Below, piece by piece: positions 53,988 through 62,947 of a stretch of DNA of 64,000 nucleotides (positions are counted from its first letter, which is position 1; the number at the start of each line of letters is the position of its first letter). This DNA comes from Alphaproteobacteria bacterium (lineage in GTDB: Bacteria > Pseudomonadota > Alphaproteobacteria > UBA9655): assembly GCA_017992885.1 (NCBI GenBank), contig JAGONT010000004.1, forward strand, positions 1 through 64,000. The letters run 5' to 3'. The position numbers were made by a program, and so were the translations under genes. The notes below the pieces were generated by a model. It made no database searches and was not told the DNA's origin. It was given only the letters and a program-made list of their open reading frames with translations.

Positions 53988-55103
53988 TTGCCGAAAAAAG
54001 GGAAACCACTAAAATCTAAAGGCACACAAAAAACTCCTTTATCTCCCTCTCCTTCCAATGCAAAAAACAAGCGTCCGCTTCCTTCTTCCAAACAGCCCTC
54101 TACATCAAAAAAATTCCAGTTCTTGAAAGGCTTTAAAAGCATGAAGGTTATTTTTTCCCTTCTTGCTATTTTACTTATGATTCTAGGCTTTCTCGCCGCT
54201 GGAGTCGCCTACTGGTATCAACACCCTCAGAAAAACGTGAGTGAAGTTGTCATCATTGATAAAAGAGCTTCCCTTTCTCAAATCACGTTAACATTAACGC
54301 AACATCATCTCTTAGACTTTCCCTTCCTCTTTAAAGGAATTTTATTAGGCACGGGACAATGGCGAGATCTTAAGGCTGGAGAATACTTAATCCCTTCTGG
54401 TATCACGCCCGCTCAACTGATTCATATTTTACGATCAGGCAATGTTATTCTTCATCCTGTCACCCTCATCGAAGGAGAGACAAGCCATCATCTTATGCAA
54501 AAGCTTCAGGAGAGCTCTCACTTTCAAGGTATTTGTGAGGTACCTCCTGAAGGTAGCCTTCTTCCTGAAACCTATCATTTTCCCCGGGGGACGAGCTGTC
54601 AAAAAATTGTCGATCGCATGCAAAAAGCCATGCAGAATGCCCTTACAAGTATCTGGACGACGCGCGCAAAAGATCATCCTTTACGCTCTCCCCAAGACCT
54701 TTTAATCCTTGCTTCGATCGTCGAAAAAGAAACTTCTCTTTCTCAAGAAAGGCCGCTGGTTGCCGCCGTCTTCTTAAATCGTCTTCAACAAGGAATGCCT
54801 CTTCAAGCTGACCCAACAGTTATTTATGCCTTCACACAAGGGAAGGACGAATTAGGACGAGACTTGAATCGCCAAGATCTAAGCGTTGATAGTCCCTACA
54901 ATACATATCGCACACTCTCTCTTCCGCCTACCCCCATTGCAAATCCAGGCCTTGCTTCCTTAAAAGCAGTCGCCAATCCTGCTGAAGTTTCCTATGTTTA
55001 CTTTGTAGCGAATGGATCAGGGGGACATATTTTTGCCACGACTCTTCAGGAACATCAAAAAAACCACGCAGACTGGCGAAAAATCAGAGAAAAGAAAGAA
55101 TGA
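53988..55103 (+). CDS. mltG: endolytic murein transglycosylase MltG
   Basis: 371 residues from a TTG three nt after the fabF stop. Residues 1-52 are a Lys/Ser/Pro-rich cytoplasmic tail; a membrane helix (about 53-75) and a YceG domain follow, with L-L-P-E-T-Y-H-F-P and the catalytic Glu in L-A-S-I-V-E-K-E-T, then L-Q-A-D-P-T-V-I-Y-A and P-Y-N-T-Y-R. It cleaves nascent glycan strands. An ATG at 54141 would drop the tail; the codon pattern of the tail looks coding and I keep the longer form with moderate trust. fabF-mltG adjacency recurs in alphaproteobacteria. Confidence 0.9.
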   Translation: MPKKGKPLKSKGTQKTPLSPSPSNAKNKRPLPSSKQPSTSKKFQFLKGFKSMKVIFSLLAILLMILGFLAAGVAYWYQHPQKNVSEVVIIDKRASLSQITLTLTQHHLLDFPFLFKGILLGTGQWRDLKAGEYLIPSGITPAQLIHILRSGNVILHPVTLIEGETSHHLMQKLQESSHFQGICEVPPEGSLLPETYHFPRGTSCQKIVDRMQKAMQNALTSIWTTRAKDHPLRSPQDLLILASIVEKETSLSQERPLVAAVFLNRLQQGMPLQADPTVIYAFTQGKDELGRDLNRQDLSVDSPYNTYRTLSLPPTPIANPGLASLKAVANPAEVSYVYFVANGSGGHIFATTLQEHQKNHADWRKIREKKE

Positions 55104-55269
55104 ATCTTTCCACTTTCATTAAGAGTGGAGAAATAGCCTTCAACCCATCTGGCGAAAGCGACTATCTGTTAATTGTTCGAATACAATATAAACATGAATT
55201 TATCAATTTTTTTACTAGACTGATGATTTGTATATTTTGAATATTTTTTCTCTCTTTTATTTCATAACC

Positions 55270-55380
55270 TGAGTTTTGGATAAATAATTTCCTTTATTAT
55301 TTAAAAGCAAATAGTTACTGTCATTGCTGTAAGGGTTAGATAATTCGTTGGCAAGATTGTGCCCCCTTATCCAAAACTCA
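55270..55380. repeat. 111-bp element with 14-bp terminal inverted repeats
   Basis: TGAGTTTTGGATAA (55270-55283) and TTATCCAAAACTCA (55367-55380) are exact inverted repeats enclosing 83 nt without an open frame. The size and layout suit a MITE or the scar of a small insertion sequence. I see no clear target-site duplication. It sits between mltG and the secreted 539-residue protein. Confidence 0.5.
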
Positions 55381-55387
55381 CGTTAAA

Positions 55388-57007
55388 TTACCACCCCAAG
55401 TTTTGAGGAGTGAGCCCAATCTTTTCTAGAGAAGAGGCAAAAAGCTCCACAAGTGTAGGATACATGAAGCGTGTCTTTCCTTTTGTACTTGCTCCTCTTG
55501 AATGGGGTTTTTCGGTATGCACAACTTTTCGAGCGATAGTATAATCAAATTTTTTGTTTTTTCTACAGTCTTTCAAATAATTATTATAATCATCTACTGT
55601 TACAAACTTGGCTGGTTCGCCTCTTTGTTCCCGTAAGAATACAGCAAATTGCCTCTTTGATCCTCCTGTAACCCCATACATTTTACCGTTAAAAGCATTC
55701 TGCATCATCGATTTAACGTCATTCCATGCAATTTTTTCAAAGTTTTTTTCACCAGAAAAAATATTATTTAATAACCCTCTATACTTTGAGGAAATAGAAG
55801 AAATGTCAAAAGCTGGCACCGAAGGTTTAGAAACTAACACATTTGATTTTTGTTTCTTGTCTCCTTTAAACATAGGCGAGGTCTCATTAATCTGCCACCC
55901 TTCAAAAGATATGAAAGTCTCAACTTTCTTTCCTAATGAGTTTTCTGATTCTAAAACTTTTTCACTCTCTCTCTCTATGGCTTCCTGTTTTAATTCTAAG
56001 GCAGGCGTGACAGGAGACATAGCTGCATCTTCTTTTTCTGAATTAACCCCCTTATCACTAACAGGAACAGTACGTTTACTCACCTGAAGGGTTGGAACAA
56101 TGATCGACGATTTAGAACCACCCTGAACTCTTGGTGCTTTTTTTGCTTTTTCTCTTGGTGCGTTTTTTGCTTTTTTATTAGATTTTTTAGTTTTAGAATG
56201 TTTCTTTTTGGTTGCCTCTTTCTTTTCAGTTTGTTTGAGCTCTTCAGCTTGCCTTAACGCAGTATCATTTTTAACTTTATATGTATTATTTTGCTCTCGT
56301 ACTTTCTGACCAAATATTTCTGCGTCTTTTTCATGTTCTTTTATCCAGTAAGGATAAATGAGCCTCTCAATATACTGATAAAACATAATTTCATCATTAT
56401 GAAGTCGAGACAAATGTTCTGCTAGAGGAGATCCTAGAGCCTCAACATCATCATACGCTTTAGATTTTTTATTCTCATTTTCTTCAAGTACAGCTGCAGC
56501 GGAAATTAAAGCGGCTCCTACAGCTGTACGAGGATATTTAAACTCCCCATCCAGAGTTTCAAATAAATCTCTGTGGAAAGTTGTTGCATTATAAATAACC
56601 ACTTCGTATATTTTTTTCACACGCATTATGTCCTTAAGAAAAGCCATATCATCCGCTGGAGCAATTTTCTGCCCGTAAAGCTCATTGAATACTGCTCGAG
56701 CTTGGGCTTTTTTCTTGCTTTTGTTTAAATTATAAATATCATTTATTAAATTTAATGTTTTCTGAGAATATCCAATACTTTGCTCAAAATACTGACCGAT
56801 CTCTCCAATTGTCTCTTCAAGAGAGCCTTTTTCCAATGGAAGTAAAGTAAGAGATTGTTTTTCTAATTTGGACTCAGGCTTTAATGAAGGTGATGTAGTA
56901 ACTTTCATATGAGGAGATTTATCTTGTTCTTCCATAGCAACGAGACCGGACATTCCAGACAAATAGGCGCTTCCTAATAGAGGGAATAAATATAATTTCT
57001 TAAGCAT
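55388..57007 (-). CDS. secreted 539-residue protein, possible HicA-like C-terminal domain
   Basis: Signal peptide at residues 1-25 (Y-L-F-P-L-L-G-S-A-Y-L-S-G-M-S-G-L-V-A-M). A helical, charged region follows to about 260, then a strongly basic stretch (E-A-T-K-K-K-H-S-K-T-K-K-S-N-K-K-A-K) of about 35 residues, a low-complexity linker, and a C-terminal domain from about 405. That domain has I-A-W-N-D-V-K-S-M-M-Q-N-A-F, G-S-K-R, V-V-H-T-E-K-P-H and L-V-E-L-F-A-S-S-L-E-K-I-G-L, a layout resembling HicA mRNA-interferase/dsRBD-like proteins (helix, GS-x-R, F-H-x-P-H, helix). The likeness is by eye and uncertain. No HicB-like partner is adjacent. Flanked by an inverted-repeat element and a transposase remnant, so probably acquired. 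Confidence 0.55.
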   Translation of the reverse strand: MLKKLYLFPLLGSAYLSGMSGLVAMEEQDKSPHMKVTTSPSLKPESKLEKQSLTLLPLEKGSLEETIGEIGQYFEQSIGYSQKTLNLINDIYNLNKSKKKAQARAVFNELYGQKIAPADDMAFLKDIMRVKKIYEVVIYNATTFHRDLFETLDGEFKYPRTAVGAALISAAAVLEENENKKSKAYDDVEALGSPLAEHLSRLHNDEIMFYQYIERLIYPYWIKEHEKDAEIFGQKVREQNNTYKVKNDTALRQAEELKQTEKKEATKKKHSKTKKSNKKAKNAPREKAKKAPRVQGGSKSSIIVPTLQVSKRTVPVSDKGVNSEKEDAAMSPVTPALELKQEAIERESEKVLESENSLGKKVETFISFEGWQINETSPMFKGDKKQKSNVLVSKPSVPAFDISSISSKYRGLLNNIFSGEKNFEKIAWNDVKSMMQNAFNGKMYGVTGGSKRQFAVFLREQRGEPAKFVTVDDYNNYLKDCRKNKKFDYTIARKVVHTEKPHSRGASTKGKTRFMYPTLVELFASSLEKIGLTPQNLGW

Positions 57008-57321
57008 AAGAGAAAAATCCTTTTTAAATAACAGATTAATAATTTTTTATTATATTAATAATTATATGGTAAGTAGCAATAAAAATTTCAAGTTATTTAT
57101 TCATTAATGAAAAATTATCACGCCTCTAAGTTAAGATCTAAACCTTATCTCGTGATAAATTTATATAAAATCCGAAGAAATGAGGTTTAAGTAAGATCAA
57201 GCAGAATAAGGGAATGTCTCTTCACTCTTTTGGGAAAATTGGGCTTCGGGAAATCATAGACAAGTTGTTGTTGATACAAGATATGACGTAATTCTTTAGC
57301 GAACTTTCTAAGCTTTATTAA

Positions 57322-57657
57322 GCAGCCTCTATTATTTTCTATAGTGAGACACGTTGTTTTCTCGGGGCTTTTGCCGAAGATATTCTTGCAACTCGTACAT
57401 CAATTGAACACTTCTTGAAGCAACTTAAGGAAAATAAACATATTGCTTTTAGGACTGACAAACTTAGTGCCGTCTTCTCTTCCTTTCTTTCTCTTTCTAT
57501 TATCAAAGCTCTTCATGGACCTGACACAAAAAGAGAATACATAATTTCTTCAGGAGAACTCCTTATTCTCGAATATCATCCCCTAAAGACGGGAGAATCC
57601 AATGCAACTATCTGTAATAACAAGCTACTTTATGAATTCCCCTCTCTGTGGGAATGA
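57322..57657 (+). pseudogene. degraded IS5-type transposase, C-terminal remnant
   Basis: After a stop at 57319-57321 an open frame contains T-S-I-E-H-F-L-K-Q-L-K-E-N-K-H-I-A-F-R-T-D-K-L followed by S-F-L-S-L-S-I-I-K. This parallels the end of IS5-family transposases, where the last catalytic Glu lies in (V/I)-E-x-F-F-x-x-L-K followed by (I/V)-A-x-R-Y-D-K. No start codon, N-terminal part or terminal repeats remain; upstream frames are interrupted. A dead insertion sequence downstream of clpX. Confidence 0.5.
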
Positions 57658-57700
57658 CAAAATTCAAAAATACACCCCGCCACTTAATTGGGTATATATC

Positions 57701-58972
57701 TTACGCGCTAACGCCATCCACATTTTTAGGTTCTTTTTTACCGTAAATAAAGAGGGGATCCGCCTTATTAAGGATCACTTCTTCGTTGACGACAACTTCT
57801 TCTACATTTTCCATCGTGGGAAGATCAAACATTGTATTCAAAAGAGTAAACTCAAGAATAGACCGTAACCCTCTCGCTCCTGTCTTTCTTTCAATAGCCT
57901 TCTTAGCGATCGCTTTAAGCGCGCCATCTGTAAAAGTTAGCTCAACACAATCCATATTGAAAAGACGCTTATATTGCTTAATTAGAGCGTTTTTTGGTTC
58001 TGTTAAAATTTGAATAAGAGCGGACTCATCCAAATCATTGAGAGTTGCAATAACTGGCAAACGTCCAATAAATTCTGGGATCAGACCAAACTTCAACAAA
58101 TCTTCCGTTTCAAGTTCTTCTAAAAGCTCGCCCGTTCGACGATCTTCAGGTCCCCGCACATCCGCGCCAAAACCTATGGCAGTCCCCCGTCCACGGGCAG
58201 AGATTATTTTTTCAATCCCCGCAAAGGCTCCACCGCAAATAAAGAGGATATTTGTCGTATCAACTTGTAAAAATTCTTGTTGAGGATGCTTACGTCCTCC
58301 TTGAGGAGGAACAGACGCAACAGTTCCTTCCATGATTTTTAGAAGAGCTTGCTGCACGCCTTCCCCTGACACATCACGTGTAATGGATGGATTATCTGAC
58401 TTACGAGAAATTTTATCTACTTCATCAATGTAAACAATCCCACGCTGAGCCTTTTCGACATTATAGTCTGCAGCTTGGAGAAGTTTGAGAATGATATTTT
58501 CAACATCTTCTCCCACATAACCCGCTTCTGTTAAGGTCGTTGCATCAGCCATGGTAAAGGGGACATCAATGATACGTGCAAGAGTCTGAGCTAGAAGGGT
58601 TTTTCCACACCCTGTTGGACCCACAAGCAGTATATTAGACTTTGAAAGTTCAACATCACTCGAATGCGTTCCATGCTCAAGACGTTTATAGTGGTTGTGC
58701 ACGGCAACAGATAAGACCCTTTTGGCACTGTTTTGGCCAATGACGTAATCATTTAAAACGTCAAAGATTTGTTGTGGCGTTGCCACTCCGTCTGGAGAGC
58801 GAACAAGAGGACCTTTGTTTTCTTCTTTGATGATATCAGTGCATAAATCAACGCATTCATCACAAATAAAGACCGAAGGTCCAGCAATAAGTTTTCGAAC
58901 TTCATGCTGACTTTTTCCGCAGAAGGAACAATAAAGAGGGCTTCTTGGATCTTCACTTTTACCTTTTGACAT
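57701..58972 (-). CDS. clpX: ClpX, ATP-dependent unfoldase of ClpXP
   Basis: 423 residues from ATG 58972 ([20 protein letters not shown]), the second of two adjacent ATGs behind AAGGAGG; a longer frame to 59017 is unlikely. N-terminal zinc finger C-S-F-C...C-D-E-C, Walker A G-P-T-G-C-G-K-T, Walker [11 protein letters not shown], sensor region and [10 protein letters not shown]. It unfolds substrates into ClpP, encoded upstream. lon, which commonly follows in alphaproteobacteria, is not there. Confidence 0.98.
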   Translation of the reverse strand: MSKGKSEDPRSPLYCSFCGKSQHEVRKLIAGPSVFICDECVDLCTDIIKEENKGPLVRSPDGVATPQQIFDVLNDYVIGQNSAKRVLSVAVHNHYKRLEHGTHSSDVELSKSNILLVGPTGCGKTLLAQTLARIIDVPFTMADATTLTEAGYVGEDVENIILKLLQAADYNVEKAQRGIVYIDEVDKISRKSDNPSITRDVSGEGVQQALLKIMEGTVASVPPQGGRKHPQQEFLQVDTTNILFICGGAFAGIEKIISARGRGTAIGFGADVRGPEDRRTGELLEELETEDLLKFGLIPEFIGRLPVIATLNDLDESALIQILTEPKNALIKQYKRLFNMDCVELTFTDGALKAIAKKAIERKTGARGLRSILEFTLLNTMFDLPTMENVEEVVVNEEVILNKADPLFIYGKKEPKNVDGVSA

Positions 58973-59115
58973 CATACCCTCCTTCAGTTCTCTTTTGGCT
59001 CTTCTTAGCAAGATCAATCATATTTTGAATTTTTTTTCTCTTCCTATCTTTAGAATCGCATGGATCTACCAAAAAATAGTTAATGAAAGGGATAAAAACA
59101 TGATTTTTTGATACA

Positions 59116-59742
59116 TTAAGCACTTTTACTCACATCAGCTGAGTCAGGTCGATGAGAAACAACCTCATCAATAAGGCCAAATTCTTTGGCTGCTTCAGCC
59201 GTCATAAAGTTATCTCGATCCATAGCTTTTTCAATGACTTCAAGAGATTGACCTGTGTGATCCGCATAAATTTTATTCAAACGAGCTTTCGTATATAACA
59301 TTTCCCGCGCATGAATTTCAATGTCAGAGGCTTGGCCTTGAAACCCTCCCCATGGTTGATGAATCATAACACGACCATTGGGTAAGCAATATCGCTTTCC
59401 TTTCGTTCCTGCTGAGAGGAGAAAAGATCCCATCGAGGCAGCTTGACCAAAGCAAAGTGTTGAAATATCGGGACGAATATAGTTCAACGTATCATAAATG
59501 GCAAAGCCTGAAGTTACAGAACCTCCTGGCGAATTGATATAAAGATGGATATCCTTATTAGGATTTTCTGACTCTAAGAAAAGAAGTTGAGCGCAAACAA
59601 GACTTGAGACAACATCATCAACCGGTCCATTAAGAAAAATAATTCTCTCTTTTAAAAGACGTGAAAAAATATCAAAGGATCGTTCTCCACGAGCAGTTTG
59701 TTCAACAACAATAGGGACTAAGGTATTCATGTACATTTCCAT
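59116..59742 (-). CDS. clpP: ClpP protease subunit
   Basis: 208 residues, tetradecameric serine protease. Catalytic Ser in [11 protein letters not shown], His in M-I-H-Q-P-W-G-G, Asp in the [17 protein letters not shown] handle. The start [13 protein letters not shown] follows AAGGAG; MNTLVPI four codons on is also possible. Between tig (15 nt) and clpX (143 nt), same strand. Confidence 0.98.
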   Translation of the reverse strand: MEMYMNTLVPIVVEQTARGERSFDIFSRLLKERIIFLNGPVDDVVSSLVCAQLLFLESENPNKDIHLYINSPGGSVTSGFAIYDTLNYIRPDISTLCFGQAASMGSFLLSAGTKGKRYCLPNGRVMIHQPWGGFQGQASDIEIHAREMLYTKARLNKIYADHTGQSLEVIEKAMDRDNFMTAEAAKEFGLIDEVVSHRPDSADVSKSA

Positions 59743-59757
59743 AAGAGATTGCTCCTT

Positions 59758-61203
59758 TTAAGAATCTTTTTTCTTTGATGGTTTTTTAGTTTTCTTTGCC
59801 TTAGCAGAAATCTGCGTTTCTATTTCTTCTTCTTCATGGGCAATAAGTTTTTCGAGATCTTCTGGCGTAATTGATTTTTCTGTGACCTTACCTTGACTCA
59901 AGATGAACTCTATCACTTTGTTTTCAAAAATAGGAGCTCTTAAGGTGGCGAGAGCTGCTTCGTTATTACGATAAAAATCGAAAACTTCTTTTTCCTGACC
60001 AGGGAACTCACGAGCTCGAACTGTGAGAGCGTTTAAAAGTTCTTGATTAGTTACTGAAATCTGATTTCGCTTCCCAATTTCTGCAAGAAGAATCCCTAAG
60101 CGCACACGTCGCTCAGCAATCATAAGGTATTCTTCGCGCAGCTCCTCTTCGCCTTTACCAGTAGATTCTTCGAATATTTTTGAGTTTGATTTTTCTTTAA
60201 CATTCGAATTGGCAGATTTCTCTTGAGTAATGCCAAGCTCCTTACAGAGTTGCTCCCAGATGTTATTAAACTCAAGGTCTTTCATATTTTGAGGAACATC
60301 AAAGGTAAACCGCTCGGCTAGAGCATCTAAAACATGCCGTTTCGTATTTAAAAAACTTTGAGCGGAGTAGTTTTTAACAATGTTTTGTTCAATCCATTCT
60401 TCCATAGCCTTAAGCGACTCAAAATCAAGTTTTTTGGCAAGGGCTTCATTAATCTCTATCGGCTCAGCTTCATGAATATCGGTAATCGTTACATCAAAGC
60501 GAGCCGGTTTATCTGCATAATGTGCTTCATGATAATCTTTGGGAAAGGTCACTCTAACATCTACTTTATTGCCTTTTTCCTGATCAATAAGTTGATCTTC
60601 AAAACCAGGGATAAAAGCTCCTGAGCCTAGCTCTAAAGGATGGTCTTTACCTGTGCCACCTTCAATAGGGGTGTCCTCAATAAAGCCTTCAAAATCAATG
60701 ATAACTATATCTCCTTTTTGTGTTTTACGAAGCTTTTTAAGGGAGCGTGTTTCACGGTTTTGTCGTGCAATATTTTCAAGAGCCCGTGAGGTGACCTCAG
60801 GAGGAACAGTTACAATATGTTTTTCAAAGGAAAGATCTGCAAGCTGAATGTCCCCTATTGTCGGGAGAATTTCCAGATCAATATAAATGGTGAGATCTTT
60901 TCCCTCTTCAATGGACTTGATATTGGCTTTCGGTTTAAGGGAAGGAACAAGCTCATTGTCTTTAAGAACTTGTTGGACTCCCTTTTCTAGACATTCTTCC
61001 ATAACCTCTGAAAGAGCCTCGGCCTTATAGCGTTGTTTCAGCATAGCAAGAGGGATTTTTCCCGGACGGAAGCCAGGCATTTTAACTTTTTTGCCAATGG
61101 CTGCAAGACGATCATTGAGCTTTGACTCAATCTGATCTGTGGGAATAATAACTTCAAATGACCTTTTTAGGCCTTGAGAGAGGGTTTCTATAATCTTCAT
61201 CAT
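59758..61203 (-). CDS. tig: trigger factor
   Basis: 481 residues, longer than the about 430-450 typical. N-terminal ribosome-binding domain has P-G-F-R-P-G-K-I-P; the FKBP domain (about 155-240) has G-D-I-V-I-I-D-F-E-G-F and L-E-L-G-S-G-A-F-I-P-G-F-E-D-Q-L; the C-terminal chaperone domain contains an Asn/Ser/Lys-rich insert near residues 335-360 and ends in a basic tail. It binds nascent chains and has prolyl isomerase activity. First of tig-clpP-clpX. Confidence 0.97.
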   Translation of the reverse strand: MMKIIETLSQGLKRSFEVIIPTDQIESKLNDRLAAIGKKVKMPGFRPGKIPLAMLKQRYKAEALSEVMEECLEKGVQQVLKDNELVPSLKPKANIKSIEEGKDLTIYIDLEILPTIGDIQLADLSFEKHIVTVPPEVTSRALENIARQNRETRSLKKLRKTQKGDIVIIDFEGFIEDTPIEGGTGKDHPLELGSGAFIPGFEDQLIDQEKGNKVDVRVTFPKDYHEAHYADKPARFDVTITDIHEAEPIEINEALAKKLDFESLKAMEEWIEQNIVKNYSAQSFLNTKRHVLDALAERFTFDVPQNMKDLEFNNIWEQLCKELGITQEKSANSNVKEKSNSKIFEESTGKGEEELREEYLMIAERRVRLGILLAEIGKRNQISVTNQELLNALTVRAREFPGQEKEVFDFYRNNEAALATLRAPIFENKVIEFILSQGKVTEKSITPEDLEKLIAHEEEEIETQISAKAKKTKKPSKKKDS

Positions 61204-61274
61204 TTACGGCTCACTTAAGTTACGAACGAAATTGAAAAAACCTTACTGATCCTTTGACGCTTTGTACAGTAATT

Positions 61275-61359
61275 TGGTGCGGGCGAAGGGACTTGAACCC
61301 CCACGACTTTCGCCACCAGATCCTAAGTCTGGCGTGTCTACCAATTCCACCACGCCCGC
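61275..61359 (-). tRNA. tRNA-Leu (anticodon TAG)
   Basis: 85 nt with a long variable arm. On the minus strand: acceptor GCGGGCG/CGCCCGC, D-arm with GGAATTGGTAGACAC, anticodon stem CCAGA/TCTGG around CTTAGGA (anticodon TAG), variable arm, and GGTTCAAGTCC in the T-arm; CCA is encoded. It lies directly upstream of tig, the order found in many alphaproteobacteria. Confidence 0.97.
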
Positions 61360-61540
61360 ATTGCCTATGAACCATATCATGCTCTCCCTAATTTGGAAAT
61401 GTTGTTTAGGCAAGTTACAAAAAAAAAGGTGGGGCGATTCATATTGAGAGACATTATTAATATTTGAATTATATACTTTTTTATGATGATATCTTTCTTA
61501 ATTAAATCTTAATAAAATGTTAAATTATACAGAATTATTG

Positions 61541-61684
61541 TTAGACAAAAGAAAGACTCCATTTAAAAGAATAAAGGGTATTTCCGTAAACATACGACAC
61601 TCCAATCAACGTAGCTGTAATCATTATAAAAGGTAGTATTTGACTGGCTATATCCAGAGCATTTAATGTTTTTTTTCTTAGCAT
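61541..61684 (-). CDS. 47-residue single-pass membrane protein
   Basis: ATG 61684 preceded by GGAGGAG, a strong ribosome site. The peptide is a basic N-terminus (MLRKKTLNALDIASQ), one hydrophobic helix (I-L-P-F-I-M-I-T-A-T-L-I-G-V-S-Y-V) and a short tail. No family recognised. A perfect AT-rich palindrome lies 68 nt upstream of the ATG and could be its operator. Confidence 0.55.
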   Translation of the reverse strand: MLRKKTLNALDIASQILPFIMITATLIGVSYVYGNTLYSFKWSLSFV

Positions 61685-61751
61685 ATTCTCCTCCTGTTGC
61701 AACTTATGCTGATAAATGGTGGAAAGCAGTTTGACGTGAATTAGTTACTAA

Positions 61752-61777
61752 ATTATTAACAAACACGTTAATAATTA
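61752..61777. promoter_or_regulatory. 26-bp AT-rich palindrome, possible operator
   Basis: AATTATTAAC (61752-61761) and GTTAATAATT (61768-61777) are exact inverted repeats separated by 6 bp. It lies in the 414-nt gap between the divergent 47-residue membrane-protein gene and the PTP-like phosphatase pair. A homodimeric regulator could bind here; no regulator gene is near. Confidence 0.4.
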
Positions 61778-62098
61778 AGCCATGGCAAGCAAGGTCTTAT
61801 CCAGTCTTGGTAAGAAGCAATTTTTTCTCCACTTGTTTGCCCTCACAAACACTATAATTAATTTGCCTAACTTCAACCTTCTTCTGGATCCCCATCTGCA
61901 CAGATTGATAAAAAACGAGTACTATCTATTAGACTTAGATAGAAATCAGAGTGATTAATTACATAGTGAGCTAAGGGAAATTCTCACTTGCCTAACGTAA
62001 AGAAGTCTTTTACAAGATCTCTTATATTAATATTTTATGCATATAATCGAAATGTTTCGCGAACAAATGTATCATATTTATTCAAGAGGAAATTATCT

Positions 62099-62947
62099 AT
62101 GAGCAAAATGTTTAAAAGAACACCTCTTCTCATTGGAAGCGGTATTATTCTTTTACTGACCTTTCTGCTTTATGTATCATTCGATGCTTTTTATGGAGGG
62201 AATAATTTCCGTACTCTCCAAGATAAAATTTCTTCTACAGAAAGCGTAGATTTAACAGGCCTGCGGGAAATTCAAGCTTCTGGAGGAAATGCTCCTCGTT
62301 TTGCAGACGTTCAACAAAGACTCAGCCCTATTAAAATGCAAAAAATTATCGTCGATGTGAAATGCGAACCTCATGGATATGTGTATGAGATTCCTACAAC
62401 TTTTTTGGGTTATGGCCAACCTAAGCCAGGATATCGACATTATGTTCGTCGACTTTTTTGGACAGGCACAATTCATGAGAGACCAGAACTCGTTATTTCA
62501 GAATCAATTGAAGCAAAAAAATACGGGTTTGCTTATAAAGCAGTAAATATAGGAAGCAAATTTTCCGCTACTGATAATAGCATTGATGATATTGTTAACT
62601 TTTTTGATACCTTGCCAAAAGACGTTTGGCTCCATATCCATTGTACAAATGGTAAAGGAAGAACATCAACCCTTCTTGTGATGCTAGATATGATGAAAAA
62701 CGCTCCTCGTGTTAAATTAGCTGATATTATAAAACGCCATCACCTTCTTGGATCCGTTGATTTGTTAAATACAACTATATGGAAAAAGGGCACTTATTTA
62801 CCTGAGCAACTCGTCGCTCGCAAAAAATTTATAATAAATTTTTATGACTTTATTTGCCAACGAAAAGCCGGAGGAATCCAACGCTGGTCAGATTGGCATC
62901 TTCAAAAAGCGAATAAGATAGAACTCGATGAAATACCTTTTAACTAA
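62099..62947 (+). CDS. membrane-anchored PTP-like phytase-type phosphatase 1
   Basis: 282 residues from ATG 62099, preferred for AGAGGAAA upstream; the open frame reaches 61988. One N-terminal helix (L-L-I-G-S-G-I-I-L-L-L-T-F-L-L-Y-V) anchors or exports it. The catalytic P-loop is H-C182-T-N-G-K-G-R188-T-S, the C-x5-R of cysteine phosphatases, set in D-V-W-L-H-I-H-C as in PTP-like phytases; D-V-K-C-E-P-H-G-Y matches the D-L-R-x-E-x-H-G of that family. Substrates of relatives are inositol phosphates or phosphotyrosine. The expected general-acid Asp segment reads V-N-I-G-S-K-F. It overlaps its paralogue downstream. Confidence 0.85.
   Translation: MSKMFKRTPLLIGSGIILLLTFLLYVSFDAFYGGNNFRTLQDKISSTESVDLTGLREIQASGGNAPRFADVQQRLSPIKMQKIIVDVKCEPHGYVYEIPTTFLGYGQPKPGYRHYVRRLFWTGTIHERPELVISESIEAKKYGFAYKAVNIGSKFSATDNSIDDIVNFFDTLPKDVWLHIHCTNGKGRTSTLLVMLDMMKNAPRVKLADIIKRHHLLGSVDLLNTTIWKKGTYLPEQLVARKKFIINFYDFICQRKAGGIQRWSDWHLQKANKIELDEIPFN

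Noticed and set aside
55608-56087. Plus-strand 159-residue open frame inside the secreted 539-residue gene
   Set aside because: Antisense to a frame with signal peptide and consistent composition; no ribosome site.
57602-57868. Open frame of 88 residues running into clpX antisense
   Set aside because: Overlaps the conserved 3' end of clpX on the opposite strand and has no coding features.
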